The translations under genes and the position numbers were made by a program. A DNA stretch of 64,000 bases, taken from Acidimicrobiia bacterium. Lineage in GTDB: Bacteria > Actinomycetota > Acidimicrobiia > IMCC26256 > JAOSJL01. Of the stretch, positions 36,182 through 46,609 are shown one piece after another (position 1 is the first letter of the stretch; each line of letters opens with the position of its first letter). The stretch covers positions 1,761,926 through 1,825,925 of the forward strand of contig JAOSJL010000001.1 of assembly GCA_027494115.1 (NCBI GenBank), in the 5' to 3' direction. The notes beneath the pieces are model-generated. The model was not told where the DNA came from. It saw nothing but the letters and a program-made list of their open reading frames with translations, and searched no databases.

Positions 36182-38845
36182 GTGAACGATCCTGCGGGGG
36201 ACGACTTCCCCAAGGCGTACGACCCGGCCGCGGCCGAAGCACGGTGGTACGGGAAGTGGGAGGCCTCTGGCGGTTTCGCTCCGGAGATCAATCCTGACGG
36301 CGATCCGTTCTGCGTGGTCATCCCACCCCCGAACGTCACCGGGTCGCTCCACATGGGGCATGCCTTCGAGCATTCGCTCATCGACGCGACGATTCGGCGC
36401 AAGCGCATGCAGGGAGACGCCGCGCTCTGGGTCCCCGGGATGGATCATGCCGGCATCGCCACCCAGAACGTCGTCGAGCGAGAACTCACCAAGGAGGGCA
36501 CGGACCGCCACGACCTGGGGCGCGATGCATTCGTCGAGCGGGTGTGGGAGTGGAAGGCGAACTCGGGTGGCCGCATCGTCGAACAGATGCGCACGTTGGG
36601 CTTCTCCTGCGACTGGAGTCGTGAGCGTTTCACTCTCGATGAGGGGCTGTCGAAGGCCGTGCGTGTCGTCTTCGTCCGCCTCTATGAAGAAGGCCTCGTC
36701 TACCGAGCGAACCGGATCATCAACTGGTGCCCGCGGTGCCACACGGCCCTCTCCGACATCGAGGTCGAACACGTTGACCTCGACGGCGAGCTGGTGACGA
36801 TCTCGTATCCGTTCAGCGACGGCCCGGGATCGATCGAGGTCGCCACGACCCGCGCCGAGACGATGCTCGGCGACACGGCCGTGGCGGTCAATCCCGACGA
36901 CGATCGCTACCGCGACGCCGTCGGGCGCACTCTGACCCTTCCTCTCGTGGGGCGCGAGATCCCGGTCGTGGCCGACGAGGCCGTGGATTCCGCTTTCGGT
37001 ACGGGTGCGGTGAAGGTGACGCCCGCTCACGATCCCAACGACTTCGAGATCTCACAGCGCCACGATCTGCCCGCCGTCGACATCTTCACCGACGAGGCGG
37101 CCGTGAACGCGAACGGCGGTGACTTCGAGGGTCAGGACCGCTTCGAGGCACGACAGTCGGTGAAGGAGGCGCTGGAATCGGCCGGCCATCTCGTCGGCGT
37201 GGAAGAGCACCGGCACTCGGTGGGGCACTGCTACCGGTGCCACACCGTCGTCGAACCGCGGTTGTCGCTCCAGTGGTTCGTGAAGGTCGGACCGTTGGCC
37301 CAACCCGCCATTGAGGCTGTGCGGGCCCGTCGCACCCAGTTCATTCCCCAGCGTTGGGACAAGCTCTATTTCGACTGGATGGAGAACCTGCGCGACTGGT
37401 GCATCTCCCGCCAGATCTGGTGGGGGCACCGTATTCCGGCCTGGTACTGCAACGACTGCTCCGATGTCGTGGTCTCCACCGAGGACCAGACCTCGTGTCC
37501 CAAATGTGCAGGGCGCGACCTCCACCAGGACGACGACGTCCTCGACACCTGGTTCTCGTCGGCCCTCTGGCCGTTCAGCACGCTGGGGTGGCCCGACCAC
37601 ACCGAGGATCTCGAGCGCTTCTACCCCAACGCCATGCTCCACACGGGTTTCGACATCATCTACTTCTGGGTCGCCCGCATGATGCAGATGGGGCTTTACT
37701 TCGCAGACGACGTGCCGTTCCGCGACGTTGCCATCCACGGGCTCGTGCGCGACGCCGAGGGTCGCAAGATGTCGAAGTCCTTCGGCAACGCCATCGACCC
37801 CCTCGAGCTCGCAGACCGCTTCGGCGCCGATGCCCTCCGCTTCGCCCTCGTGCGCGCCGGAAGCCCCGGTCAGGACGTTCCTCTTGCCGAAGAGTGGGTG
37901 GAAGGCGCACGCAACTTCGTCAACAAGCTGTGGAACGCGTCGCGCTTCGTGTCGATGAACCTGGACGGTCGAACGCTGGCGGAGCTCACGGGCCCCGAGG
38001 CGCGTGACGCGCTGAACGGTGCGTCGATCCCGCAGCGTTGGATGCTCTCGCGCCTCGAACAGACGGTGGCGACGGTCAACGAGAGCTTCGACCGCTACGA
38101 CTTCGCCGAAGGAGTTCGCGAGCTCCAGCACTTCACCCGCGACGAGTTCTGCGACTGGTTCATCGAGCTCTCGAAGCTGCCTCTGTCCGAGCCCGCGGAG
38201 CGGGACCGGACCCAGCGCGTCCTCGGTATCGGACTCAGCGCGATCCTGCGTCTCTTGCATCCCGTGGTCCCATTCGTGACCGAGGAGTTGTGGAGTCGAC
38301 TCGGCGGTGACGGAATGGTGATGACGGCACCTTTCCCGGACGAGAGCGCGGGCGTCGTCGACACGGAGGCCGACGACGCGATGGCCGTGGTGATCGAAGT
38401 CGTGTCCGCGGTGCGGAGATTCCGCTCCGAGCACAACGTGGCTCCCTCGAAGAGGTTCCGCGCCTTCGTCCGTCCCGCGGGTACCGACCAGGCTGTGGCA
38501 CTTCGCGCTCTGAGCGCGGAAGTGGAGGCGCTGGGCGGCCTCGAGGAGATGGTGCTGGAAACCGAACCGCGACCGGCCCGCACGGGGGAGCAGCGGCTGG
38601 TCGCAGACGGTGCCGACGTCGTGATCCCCTTCGAAGGCCTCATCGACCTCGACGCAGCACGCTCACAGCTCGATCGGCAGGTCGCTCGGCTCGAGAAGGA
38701 ACTCGCTCAGATCGAGAAGAAGCTCTCCAACGACTCCTTCCTCGAACGCGCTCCCGCAGATGTCGTGGCGACTCAACGTGCCCGTCACGTGGAGGTGGCG
38801 GAATCTCTCGATGCTCTGCGCGACCAGCGCGCGTCGCTCGGATGA
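36182..38845 (+). CDS. valS: Valyl-tRNA synthetase
   Basis: An 887-residue class I synthetase of normal length. It has the HIGH-equivalent HMGH in PNVTGSLHMGHAF (His57), the editing domain with VATTRAETMLGDTAVAVNP, the KMSKS motif in GRKMSKSFGN (from about 529), an anticodon-binding domain, and the C-terminal coiled-coil arm (LDRQVARLEKELAQIEKKL) that separates ValRS from IleRS. It charges tRNA-Val in the cytoplasm. GTG start; the end overlaps folC by 4 bases (ATGA). The valS-folC-ndk-mreB order is the standard actinobacterial one. Confidence 0.95.
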   Translation: MNDPAGDDFPKAYDPAAAEARWYGKWEASGGFAPEINPDGDPFCVVIPPPNVTGSLHMGHAFEHSLIDATIRRKRMQGDAALWVPGMDHAGIATQNVVERELTKEGTDRHDLGRDAFVERVWEWKANSGGRIVEQMRTLGFSCDWSRERFTLDEGLSKAVRVVFVRLYEEGLVYRANRIINWCPRCHTALSDIEVEHVDLDGELVTISYPFSDGPGSIEVATTRAETMLGDTAVAVNPDDDRYRDAVGRTLTLPLVGREIPVVADEAVDSAFGTGAVKVTPAHDPNDFEISQRHDLPAVDIFTDEAAVNANGGDFEGQDRFEARQSVKEALESAGHLVGVEEHRHSVGHCYRCHTVVEPRLSLQWFVKVGPLAQPAIEAVRARRTQFIPQRWDKLYFDWMENLRDWCISRQIWWGHRIPAWYCNDCSDVVVSTEDQTSCPKCAGRDLHQDDDVLDTWFSSALWPFSTLGWPDHTEDLERFYPNAMLHTGFDIIYFWVARMMQMGLYFADDVPFRDVAIHGLVRDAEGRKMSKSFGNAIDPLELADRFGADALRFALVRAGSPGQDVPLAEEWVEGARNFVNKLWNASRFVSMNLDGRTLAELTGPEARDALNGASIPQRWMLSRLEQTVATVNESFDRYDFAEGVRELQHFTRDEFCDWFIELSKLPLSEPAERDRTQRVLGIGLSAILRLLHPVVPFVTEELWSRLGGDGMVMTAPFPDESAGVVDTEADDAMAVVIEVVSAVRRFRSEHNVAPSKRFRAFVRPAGTDQAVALRALSAEVEALGGLEEMVLETEPRPARTGEQRLVADGADVVIPFEGLIDLDAARSQLDRQVARLEKELAQIEKKLSNDSFLERAPADVVATQRARHVEVAESLDALRDQRASLG

Positions 38846-40158
38846 ACGACTTGGTCGAACGAATGGACATCCATCAGGCGCAGGCGTGGCTCGACGACCA
38901 CGTCGACCTGGAGCGCGTCGGAAGCGACGTGGCTCCACCTCCGCCCAGCCTCGAACGGATCCGATCCGTCGTCGAGCTACTCGGTAGTCCTCAGCTGGAG
39001 TTTCCGAGTCTCCACGTCACGGGTACGAACGGCAAGACGTCCACCGCCCGCATGATCTCCGCACTGCTCACCGAAATGGACGTGTCGACCGGGTCGTACA
39101 CGAGCCCCCACCTCGAACGTGTCAACGAACGGCTCGCGCGTGACGGTGAACCGATCTCCGACTTCGACCTGGCCGACACCCTGAGTCGGGTGGCGCTCGT
39201 GGAAGACTTCGTGGCCGAGCGGCCCACGTTCTTCGAGATACTCACCGCCGCGGCGCTGAGCTGGTTCGCCGACATCGCGGTGGAAGCGGCTGTGGTCGAG
39301 GTCGGCCTGGGGGAACCTGGGATGCGACCAACGTCATCACCGGCGACGTGGCCGTGGTCACGAACGTGAGCATCGACCATGTCGAGTATCTCGGGTCGAG
39401 TCGCGAGGAAATCGCGGCCGACAAGGCGGGGATCGTGGCGGAGGGGTCGACACTCGTCCTGGGCGAGACCGATCCCGATCTCACCGGCCACTTCGTCGAC
39501 CGGGGCGCCTCCCGGGTACTCCGCCGCGGTGTCGACTTCTCGGTGACCGAGAACCTCCTCGCACACGGCGGGCGGCTGGTGTCGCTCCAGACTCCCGAGA
39601 GGTCGTATTCCGATATAGCCCTTCCCCTGCATGGCGCCCACCAGGGCGAGAACGCAGCGCTGGCTCTCGCAGCCGTAGAAGCGTTTGTGGGGGCTGCGTT
39701 GCCGGGCGAGGTGGTCGAGACGGCGTTCGCGTCGATCACGTCGCCGGGTCGGCTCGAGGTGGTGGGGCACCGTCCGCTGGTGATTCTCGACGGTGCCCAC
39801 AATGTGGCGGGCGCGCACGCCATGCTCGCCGCGATCGAGGAGGAGTTCGCCTCGTCGCCGCGCACGCTGCTCGTGGGACTCCTGCGCGAGAAGGATCCAC
39901 GCGAGATGCTCGACGCGCTCGGCGCGCGTAGCGCCGCGCACATCGTGTGTGCGCGGCCGCCGAGCCCGCGTGCGATGGATCCTGCGGAGCTCGCTCGAGC
40001 GGCGCGATCTCGGGATCAACGACGCTCGTATCACGACCGTGGACAACGTGTCTGATGCTGTGACCGCGGCGCGATCGCTCACCGGTGAGGACGGTCAGCT
40101 CCTCATCACGGGTTCGCTGTACCTCGTCGGCGCGGCGCGCACCGTGCTTTTCGCCTGA
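38842..40158 (+). CDS. folC: Folylpolyglutamate/dihydrofolate synthase, two apparent indels
   Basis: A Mur-ligase-family enzyme that adds glutamate to folates. The P-loop is HVTGTNGKTSTARM, the substrate loop SYTSPHLERVNER, and later motifs are VSIDHVEYLGSSREEIA and ILDGAHNVAGAHAM. The frame breaks at the GGGGG run 39309-39313, where one G is missing (restoring it gives VGLGGTWDATNV), and again near 40001-40006, after which the end LLITGSLYLVGAARTVLFA is read. With both corrected it is about 438 residues. The ATG overlaps the valS stop. Confidence 0.9.
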
Positions 40159-40193
40159 GGCCCCTCGCTGTGCGAGCGGAGCCGCGGCACCGG

Positions 40194-40199
40194 TACTGT
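40194..40199 (+). promoter_or_regulatory. Candidate leaderless promoter -10 TACTGT for ndk
   Basis: TACTGT ends 7 bases before the ATG at 40207. It overlaps a possible upstream GTG start (40198), which makes 40207 the better start. Confidence 0.5.
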
Positions 40200-40206
40200 G
40201 CGCCGC

Positions 40207-40644
40207 ATGCCCAAGAACACCATTCCTGCGGGAGAGCGCACCCTCGTCCTCTGCAAGCCCGACGCCGTGGAGCGTGGCCTGACGGGGGAAATCATCCGTC
40301 GGCTCGAGGTCAAGGGCCTTCGGGTGACCTCTATGGAACTGCGCCGGATCGACGCGGATCTCGCCGGGCGTCACTACGCCGAGCACGAGGGGAAGCCGTT
40401 CTTCGACGACCTGGTCGCGTTCATCACGCGGTCGCCGCTCGTGGCGATGGTCGTCGAGGGCGGACCCGACACGTGGAAGACCGTCCGCACACTCATGGGT
40501 GCGACGAACCCGCGGGAGGCCGCACCCGGCACGATTCGCGGAGATCTCGCCCTCGAGACGGGTGAAAACCTCGTTCACGGTTCCGACTCCGCGGAATCCG
40601 CGGAGCGTGAGATTGCACTGTTCTTCCCGGTTCTGGCGGCCTGA
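40207..40644 (+). CDS. ndk: Nucleoside diphosphate kinase
   Basis: A 145-residue Ndk that moves the gamma-phosphate between nucleoside di- and triphosphates. Motifs: [14 protein letters not shown] at the N terminus, [17 protein letters not shown], and the phospho-histidine in [17 protein letters not shown] use ATG 40207 ([12 protein letters not shown]) because a -10 box overlaps the in-frame GTG at 40198. It lies 48 bases after folC with its own promoter. Confidence 0.95.
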   Translation: MPKNTIPAGERTLVLCKPDAVERGLTGEIIRRLEVKGLRVTSMELRRIDADLAGRHYAEHEGKPFFDDLVAFITRSPLVAMVVEGGPDTWKTVRTLMGATNPREAAPGTIRGDLALETGENLVHGSDSAESAEREIALFFPVLAA

Positions 40645-40699
40645 ACAGCAGCGCCGCTGAGCCTGGCGGGTTCGGCTGGACCGATTCACCGACAACCCC

Positions 40700-40705
40700 T
40701 AGCCT
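40700..40705 (+). promoter_or_regulatory. Candidate promoter -10 TAGCCT for the mre operon
   Basis: TAGCCT is 96 bases before the mreB start, so the mreB transcript would have one of the longest leaders in this window. The leader contains a G-rich stretch CCGGGGGGTGG, but I see no clear riboswitch. Confidence 0.4.
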
Positions 40706-40801
40706 TGGCTGCTTGGCGCGCACTCTCCGGGGGGTGGATCGACGCGCCGGTCGTCACCGCGCACCACCGTGCGTGTCACATGCTTCCCAGAGGACTGACC
40801 C

Positions 40802-41838
40802 GTGAGTGAACCCTGGTACTCCACGATCGTGGGCCGCGACATGGCCGTCGATCTCGGAACCGCCAACACCCTGGTCTACGTACGTGGTCGCGGCATCGTC
40901 CTGAACGAGCCGTCGGTCGTGGCTGTCGACTCGCGCGACGGCCGTGCGCTCGCTGTGGGCTCCGAAGCGAAGCAGATGATCGGCCGTACGCCCGGGCACA
41001 TCACCGCCACGCGCCCTCTGCGCGACGGCGTGATCGCCGACTTCGACATCTGCGAGAAGATGCTTCGCTACTTCATCCAGAGGGTGCACAGCCGTCGGTG
41101 GGCCAAACCGCGGATGGTCATCTGCGTTCCCTCGGGCATCACCGGTGTGGAGCAGAGAGCCGTCCAGGAGGCCGCGGAGTACGCCGGCGCGCGCAAGCCC
41201 GCCTACATCATCGAAGAGCCGATGGCGGCCGCGATCGGAGCGGGACTTCCCGTTCACGAGCCGGCGGGGAACATGATCGTCGACATCGGAGGCGGCACGA
41301 CAGAAGTCGCCGTCATCTCCCTCGGCGGAATCGTGGCGAGCGAGTCCATTCGCATCGGCGGCGACGAGCTCGACGAGGCCATCGTCAGTTTCGTCAAGCG
41401 GGAGTACTCGCTCGCGCTCGGAGAGCGAACCTCGGAGGAGATCAAGGTCGCGCTCGGTAGCGCGTACCCGCTCGAGAAGGAGCTGTATGCGGAGATCCGC
41501 GGCCGTGACCTCGTCACGGGGCTCCCCAAGACCATCGTGGTCTCCACCAACGAGATACGAGAAGCCGTCGAGGAGCCTGTCGCCCAGATCGTCGACGCCG
41601 TGAAGGTCACGCTCGACAAGACGCCCCCGAACTGGCCGCCGACATCATGGAGCGGGGAATCGTCATCACCGGTGGCGGCAGCCTGCTCCACGGTCTCGAC
41701 GCTCGCCTGGCCTCCGAGACCGGTATGTCGATCGTCCTGGCCCACTCACCGCTCGACTCGGTCGTGATCGGGTCCGGTCAGTGCCTGGAGGAGTTCGAGG
41801 CACTCAAGCAGGTCCTGATCTCGTCGCAGTCGGCGTAA
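40802..41838 (+). CDS. mreB: Rod-shape actin homologue MreB, apparent 1-base deletion
   Basis: Bacterial actin that organises side-wall synthesis. Phosphate-1 motif [14 protein letters not shown], connect/phosphate-2 [14 protein letters not shown] and the C-terminal [12 protein letters not shown] adenosine motif are all present. The frame is lost at 41629: the sequence reads CCCCCGAAC where CCCCCGGAAC would give [17 protein letters not shown]. With the G restored the protein is about 345 residues, normal for MreB. GTG start; the mreC start follows 25 bases after the stop. Confidence 0.92.
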
Positions 41839-41862
41839 CCGCCCCGGAAAGGCACCGGGCGC

Positions 41863-42690
41863 GTGGCCGTAGCTCGAGGAGGACCGGGAAGCCGGCGTTA
41901 CCTACTGATACTCGTCGTGCTCAGCGCGGTCACGCTGATCACCCTCGACCAACGTGGGCAGGCCTCGGGCCTGTTCGATTCCGCCCGCCGTCTCGCCCTG
42001 GATGTGTCATCCCCGATCCAATCGGCGGTCGACGGCACCGTGAACCCCGTGAGCGAGTGGTTCGACGGCGTGGCCAACTCCGGCGACGTCGCCCGCGAAC
42101 GGGACGAGCTGCGCCGCCAGGTCGACGAACTGGAGGGTTCGTTGGCCCGCGCCGAAGGCGCCATCTCCGAGAACCAGGAACTTCGCCGACTCCTCGAGCT
42201 CCCGTTCGCCGGCGACCTCGACGGCGTGGCCGCCGCCGTCATCGCTCCCGCTCCGAACTCGTTCGAGCAGACCATCACCGTGAACAAGGGAAAGTCGTCG
42301 GGTATCGCCGAGGGAATGCCGGTCGTCGCGGGCGACGGTCTGGTCGGGCGCGTCGTGCTCGCCGGTGAGACCTCGTCCAAAGTCCTGCTGATCACCGACG
42401 AAGCCTCGGGCGTGAGCATCCGGATCGAAAACCAGACGGGTTCCGCCGTCGGTGAGGTCGGGCGTAAGACGCTCGCGGTCGACTTCGTCGATCCCGACGC
42501 CGACGTCGGCGAAGGACAGGTGGCGGTGACCCTCGGCGAGATGAGCCGCTTTCCTCCGGGGATCCCCGTCGGAACCGTCGTCGAGGCCGACCGAGCGCCG
42601 GGAGAGGTCCAGCAGCGCATCCGGCTCGACCCGATCGTGGACCTCGCCGAGCTCGAGTTGGTCAAGATCCTGATCTGGCCCGCGCCATGA
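41863..42690 (+). CDS. mreC: Rod-shape-determining protein MreC
   Basis: A 275-residue MreC: a short basic N terminus, one membrane helix (YLLILVVLSAVTLITL), a coiled coil (about 75-105, RERDELRRQVDELEGSL) and the beta-rich extracytoplasmic domain with VNKGKSSGIAEGMPVV, in which the family's GxxxGI core is clear. It links MreB to the wall-synthesis enzymes MrdA and RodA encoded just downstream. GTG start. Confidence 0.92.
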   Translation: MAVARGGPGSRRYLLILVVLSAVTLITLDQRGQASGLFDSARRLALDVSSPIQSAVDGTVNPVSEWFDGVANSGDVARERDELRRQVDELEGSLARAEGAISENQELRRLLELPFAGDLDGVAAAVIAPAPNSFEQTITVNKGKSSGIAEGMPVVAGDGLVGRVVLAGETSSKVLLITDEASGVSIRIENQTGSAVGEVGRKTLAVDFVDPDADVGEGQVAVTLGEMSRFPPGIPVGTVVEADRAPGEVQQRIRLDPIVDLAELELVKILIWPAP

Positions 42691-42754
42691 TTCCGGCGAC
42701 AGGAGCCTCGCGGGTCGGGGCGTCGCAGACAGGGACGTCGCAGGCGGGCGGCGT

Positions 42755-43266
42755 GTGATGGCCCGTCAACTCCGGCTCGTGCTGCTACTCGTGGTGACGG
42801 TACTTCTCCAGGTGGCGGTCTTCCCGCGCCTGGAGATCCTCGACGCCGCACCTGCCGTGGCTCTTGTCGCCACGGCGGCCATCGGTTACCGATCCGGACC
42901 CGAGAGCGGTCTTCTGTTCGGATTCGCGGCCGGTCTCCTCGTCGACCTCTTCCTCGAGACCCCCTCGGGCTCTCGGCGTTGGCGTATTCGGTCACCGGCT
43001 ACATCGTGGGGCTCGTGGAGTCGGGACTCATTCGGGCGTCGATCTGGATCACCCCGCTCATCGGGGGTATGGCGGGTCTCTTCGGAGGCCTGCTGTTCGT
43101 CACGGTGGGGATCCTGGCAGGCCAGGATCAGCTCATGACGGCCCGCACCCTCACGATCGTGTTCGTGTCAGCGCTCTACGACGCGCTCCTGTCACCGGTC
43201 ATCTTCCCCTTTGCCACCTGGGCCGACCGGGACCCGACCGCCGTGGGAACCTGGCGTGGGCGATGA
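42755..43266 (+). CDS. mreD: Rod-shape-determining membrane protein MreD, apparent 1-base deletion
   Basis: A small membrane protein with about five helices. The first frame gives LRLVLLLVVTVLLQVAVFP and the conserved FGFAAGLLVDLFLETP; the second continues LAYSVTGYIVGLVESGL and ends after the last helix. The frames join when one C is added to the run CCCCC at 42960-42964 (ETPLGLSALAYS). About 170 residues when repaired. GTG 42755 or ATG 42758 can be the start. It lies between mreC and mrdA as expected. Confidence 0.85.
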
Positions 43267-43273
43267 GGCTCTC

Positions 43274-43396
43274 GTGAACCGCTCGGGGAACTCCGCGGGA
43301 GCCACCGACGCTGTACGGAGTGACACCTCGCTCGGGGCCCGCATCGCCGCACCCGTGCGCCGGCACTCACGCGGATTCATCAGGCTGGGGACATGA
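43274..43396 (+). CDS. Possible 40-residue ORF overlapping the mrdA start
   Basis: A GTG-initiated frame of 40 codons in the 126-base gap between mreD and mrdA. It overlaps the mrdA start codon (ATGA) and is Arg/Ser rich (MNRSGNSAG ... RHSRGFIRLGT). It could be a small coupled peptide, or an N-terminal extension of MrdA displaced by an indel. It has no recognisable homology. Confidence 0.25.
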   Translation: MNRSGNSAGATDAVRSDTSLGARIAAPVRRHSRGFIRLGT

Positions 43397-45388
43397 GCGA
43401 AGGCAGCAAGTTCCGCATCTCTCTGATCGGTGTGGTGGTTCTGGGCCTCTTCTGCGCGCTTTTCGTGCGGCTTTGGTTCCTCCAGGTCGGATCCGGTCAG
43501 GAGTTCGCCTCCGTTGCCGAGACGAACCGCACCGAGGTCATCCAGACCGAGTCGCCGCGAGGCAGGATCCTCGATCGTAACGGGACGCCCCTCGTCACCA
43601 ACCGTGAAGCATCGGCCATCGTGATGGACCCGGCGATTTCCGATCACGACCGCGAGCTCAGCATCGGGCGTCTCTCCGAACTCCTGCGCGTCGACAGGGA
43701 ATCGATCGAGGAACGCTTCGGCGACGAACGCAACTCACCATTGCAGCCGATCATCGTGGCCATCGATGTTCCGCCCGGAACCGTCTCCAAGGACGCCTTG
43801 CTCTACATCCGTGAGCACCAGGAGGATTTCCCGGGGGTCGAAGCCGTACAGCAGCCGATTCGCGAGTATCCGGAGGGTGTGCTCGCGGCGCACGTCCTCG
43901 GCTACGTCGGTGAGATCAACGAGGAGGAGCTCGATCTACGTGCTGACTCCGACGCCGATTACCAAATCGGGGGAGGACATCGGCAAGGCGGGCGTGGAGC
44001 TCACCTTCGAGCCGGAGCTGCGCGGGGTGCCGCGCCGCGAGACCCTCGAGGTCGACGCCGACCGCAACGTCGTCGGAACGCTCGACCTACGTGAGGGTGA
44101 GCCCGGCAAGGATGTCAAGCTCACGATCGACGCCGAGATCCAACGTGCCGCCGAGGCGGCACTTTCCCAGGGGCTCGACGCCGCCGCCGAGCGCCAGGAC
44201 GAGAACGAGGTGCTCACCTTCGAGACCTTCAACGCGGATGCCGGATCAATCGTCGTTCTCGACGCCCGTGACGCCTCGGTGGTGGCGATGGCGTCGTATC
44301 CGTCGTACGACCCGTCCGAGTTCGTGGGCGGCATCGACCCGAAGCTATTCGCCTTCTACAACGAGGAGCAGAGTGCCTTCCCGTTGAGCAACCGTGCGAT
44401 CCAGGGGCAGTACGCGTTGGGTTCGACGTTCAAGCTGATCTCGGGACTCGCCGCTCTCGAATCCGGCCTCCGTACGCCCGAGACGACGATCGCCGACGGG
44501 GGCGTCTACGTGATCGGCGACCGTGAGTTCACGAACGCCGGCGGTCCTGAGAACAGCTACGGCCCCGTCGACCTCCGCAGGGCGCTCACCGTCTCCAGCG
44601 ACGTCTACTTCTACGGCGTGGGTGGCGAGCTCTGGGGTCTCGAGGAGCCCGAGAGCGAGGCGATCCAGACCGTGGCGCGTAGCTACGGATTCGAGGCACC
44701 GACCGGCATCGCTCTTCCCGATGAACAGATCGGTCGCGTGCCCGACGCGGAGTGGAAACGCGGGTTCGCCGAGGCCAACGGTGTCGGAAGCTGCGATGAG
44801 CCCGCCGGACAGGAAGAGACGGACCGGTGCACGTGGTTCCCCGGCGACAACGTCAACCTGTCGGTGGGTCAGGGTGACTTCCTCGCAACGCCGCTCCAGC
44901 TCGCGAATGCCTACGCCGCCTTCATGAACGGTGGAACCCTGTTCCAGCCCAAGCTCGTGTCCGAAATTCTCGAGCCCGACGGCTCAGTGGCGCGCACCAC
45001 CGACGACACGGTGATCCGCACGAACGAGATCATGCCGGCGTGGAGCAACGCCATCATCGACGGACTCGTCGGAGTGGTGAACAGCGGTGAGGGAACCGTC
45101 GGCGGCCCGGGCATCTTCGACGGCTTCCCCGACAAGGCCAATACGGCGGGAAAGACGGGGACGGCCGAGGTCGGGGGCAAGCAGGACACGTCGTTGTACG
45201 TCGGCATCTGGCCCGCACGGGCGCCGGTGGGCCAGCCCCAGTACGTCGTGGCCGCGGTGATCGAGGAGGCCGGGTTCGGTAGTGAGGTCGCCGCGCCGAT
45301 CGTCCGCAAGGTCATGGACGCACTGGCCGGTGTGGTCGCTGACGACGAGACACCCGACATCGGCGACCAGCCGGGAGCCGTGGAATGA
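43393..45388 (+). CDS. mrdA: Penicillin-binding protein 2 (elongation transpeptidase), apparent 1-base insertion
   Basis: A class B PBP of about 664 residues that cross-links side-wall peptidoglycan. An N-terminal membrane helix precedes the dimerisation domain (ESPRGRILDRNG, the class B signature) and the transpeptidase domain with SxxK in ALGSTFKLISG, SSD in TVSSDVYFY and KTGTAE. The frame shifts at GGGGG 43969-43973; with four G instead of five the sequence reads YQIGEDIGKAGVE as in the family. Its end overlaps the rodA start by 4 bases. Confidence 0.93.
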
Positions 45389-46536
45389 GCGCGGTCGCCA
45401 CTCCACCTCTCCAGACCCGCCGACGGGACCGCCTCGAGGCGACGCCGCTGCGACACCTCGATCTCGTTCTGCTGGGTGCGACGCTCGCGATCTCCGCGCT
45501 CGGTCTTCTCATGATCTACAGCGCCACTCGCAGCTCGTTGGAGATCGACGGTGGCGATCCCTACTTCTTCCTGAAGCGCCAAGCGGTGTTCGTCGCTCTC
45601 GGATGTGGCGCGCTGGTCGTGACGCTCGCTGTCGACTACCGCAAGATGCGCGACTACGCGCCGTTCTTCTACGCGATCACCGTCGCCGGGCTTCTCGCCG
45701 TCCTGTCACCACTGGGTTCCAATTCGCGGGGGTCGCAGGCGTGGATCCAGGTGGGGTCGTTCCAGCTCCAACCCTCCGAGTTCGCCAAGTTCTTCCTCAT
45801 CGTCGCACTGGCCGCCTATCTCCACCAACATCGGGGCGACCTCGACGCGTGGCGCCTCGCCGTCGCGGTCGGTCTGGCCGCTGTTCCCATCGGCCTCGTG
45901 CTCCTCCAGCCCGACATCGGCACGGCGATGGTTCTCGGCGTCATCGTGCTCGGGATGCTCACGGCCGCCGGCGTCCGAGCCCGGCACCTCGTCGTGCTGC
46001 TCGTGCTCTGCGCCACCCTCATACTCGGAGCCTCCCGAGCCGGTGTCATCCAGGACTACCAGGTCGACAGGTTGACGGGTTTTCTCAACCAGGGCGAGGC
46101 CTCGGAGAACACCTACAACGTCGACCAGTCGAAGACCGCCATCGGCGCGGGTGGAGTCGCGGGAAGCGGCCTGTTCGAGGGCACGCAGACGAAGCTCGAC
46201 TTCGTTCCCGAGCAGCACACCGACTTCATCTTCACGGTCGTGGGCGAGGAGCTCGGCTTCCTCGGCGGCGCCACGCTACTGGCTCTCTTCGGCATCCTCG
46301 TGTGGAGGATGTGGCGTGCTGCGCAACTCGCGCGCGACCTCTTCGGGACGCTGTGCTGTATCGGCGTGATGTCGATGTTCGCCTTCCAGATCTTCCAGAG
46401 TGTGGGGATGACGATGGGGATCATGCCGGTGACGGGTATTCCCCTGCCCTTCATGAGCCACGGTGGGTCGTCGACCATCACGACCTTCGCATTGGTCGGC
46501 CTCGTGGCCAACGTCCACATGCGGCGCTTCTCCTAG
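45385..46536 (+). CDS. rodA: Rod-shape peptidoglycan glycosyltransferase RodA
   Basis: A 383-residue SEDS-family membrane protein with about ten helices. SEDS hallmarks are visible: LQPSEFAKFFLIV, LQPDIGTAMVLG (the catalytic Asp region) and the C-terminal GIPLPFMSHGGSS. RodA polymerises lipid II into glycan strands together with MrdA, encoded just upstream with a 4-base overlap. The frame is intact and of normal length. Confidence 0.94.
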   Translation: MSAVATPPLQTRRRDRLEATPLRHLDLVLLGATLAISALGLLMIYSATRSSLEIDGGDPYFFLKRQAVFVALGCGALVVTLAVDYRKMRDYAPFFYAITVAGLLAVLSPLGSNSRGSQAWIQVGSFQLQPSEFAKFFLIVALAAYLHQHRGDLDAWRLAVAVGLAAVPIGLVLLQPDIGTAMVLGVIVLGMLTAAGVRARHLVVLLVLCATLILGASRAGVIQDYQVDRLTGFLNQGEASENTYNVDQSKTAIGAGGVAGSGLFEGTQTKLDFVPEQHTDFIFTVVGEELGFLGGATLLALFGILVWRMWRAAQLARDLFGTLCCIGVMSMFAFQIFQSVGMTMGIMPVTGIPLPFMSHGGSSTITTFALVGLVANVHMRRFS

Positions 46537-46600
46537 GAAGTCCTCGGCACCTCCTGGTGTATCCCGGCACGCCGAGGCTCGGGGGCGACGTGTCGAACGG

Positions 46601-46606
46601 TAGGCT
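46601..46606 (+). promoter_or_regulatory. Candidate leaderless promoter -10 TAGGCT
   Basis: TAGGCT lies 3 bases before GTG 46610 and 9 bases before ATG 46616. The usual spacing here (6-11 bases) would favour the ATG as the true start of the radical SAM gene. Confidence 0.5.
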
Positions 46607-46609
46607 GGC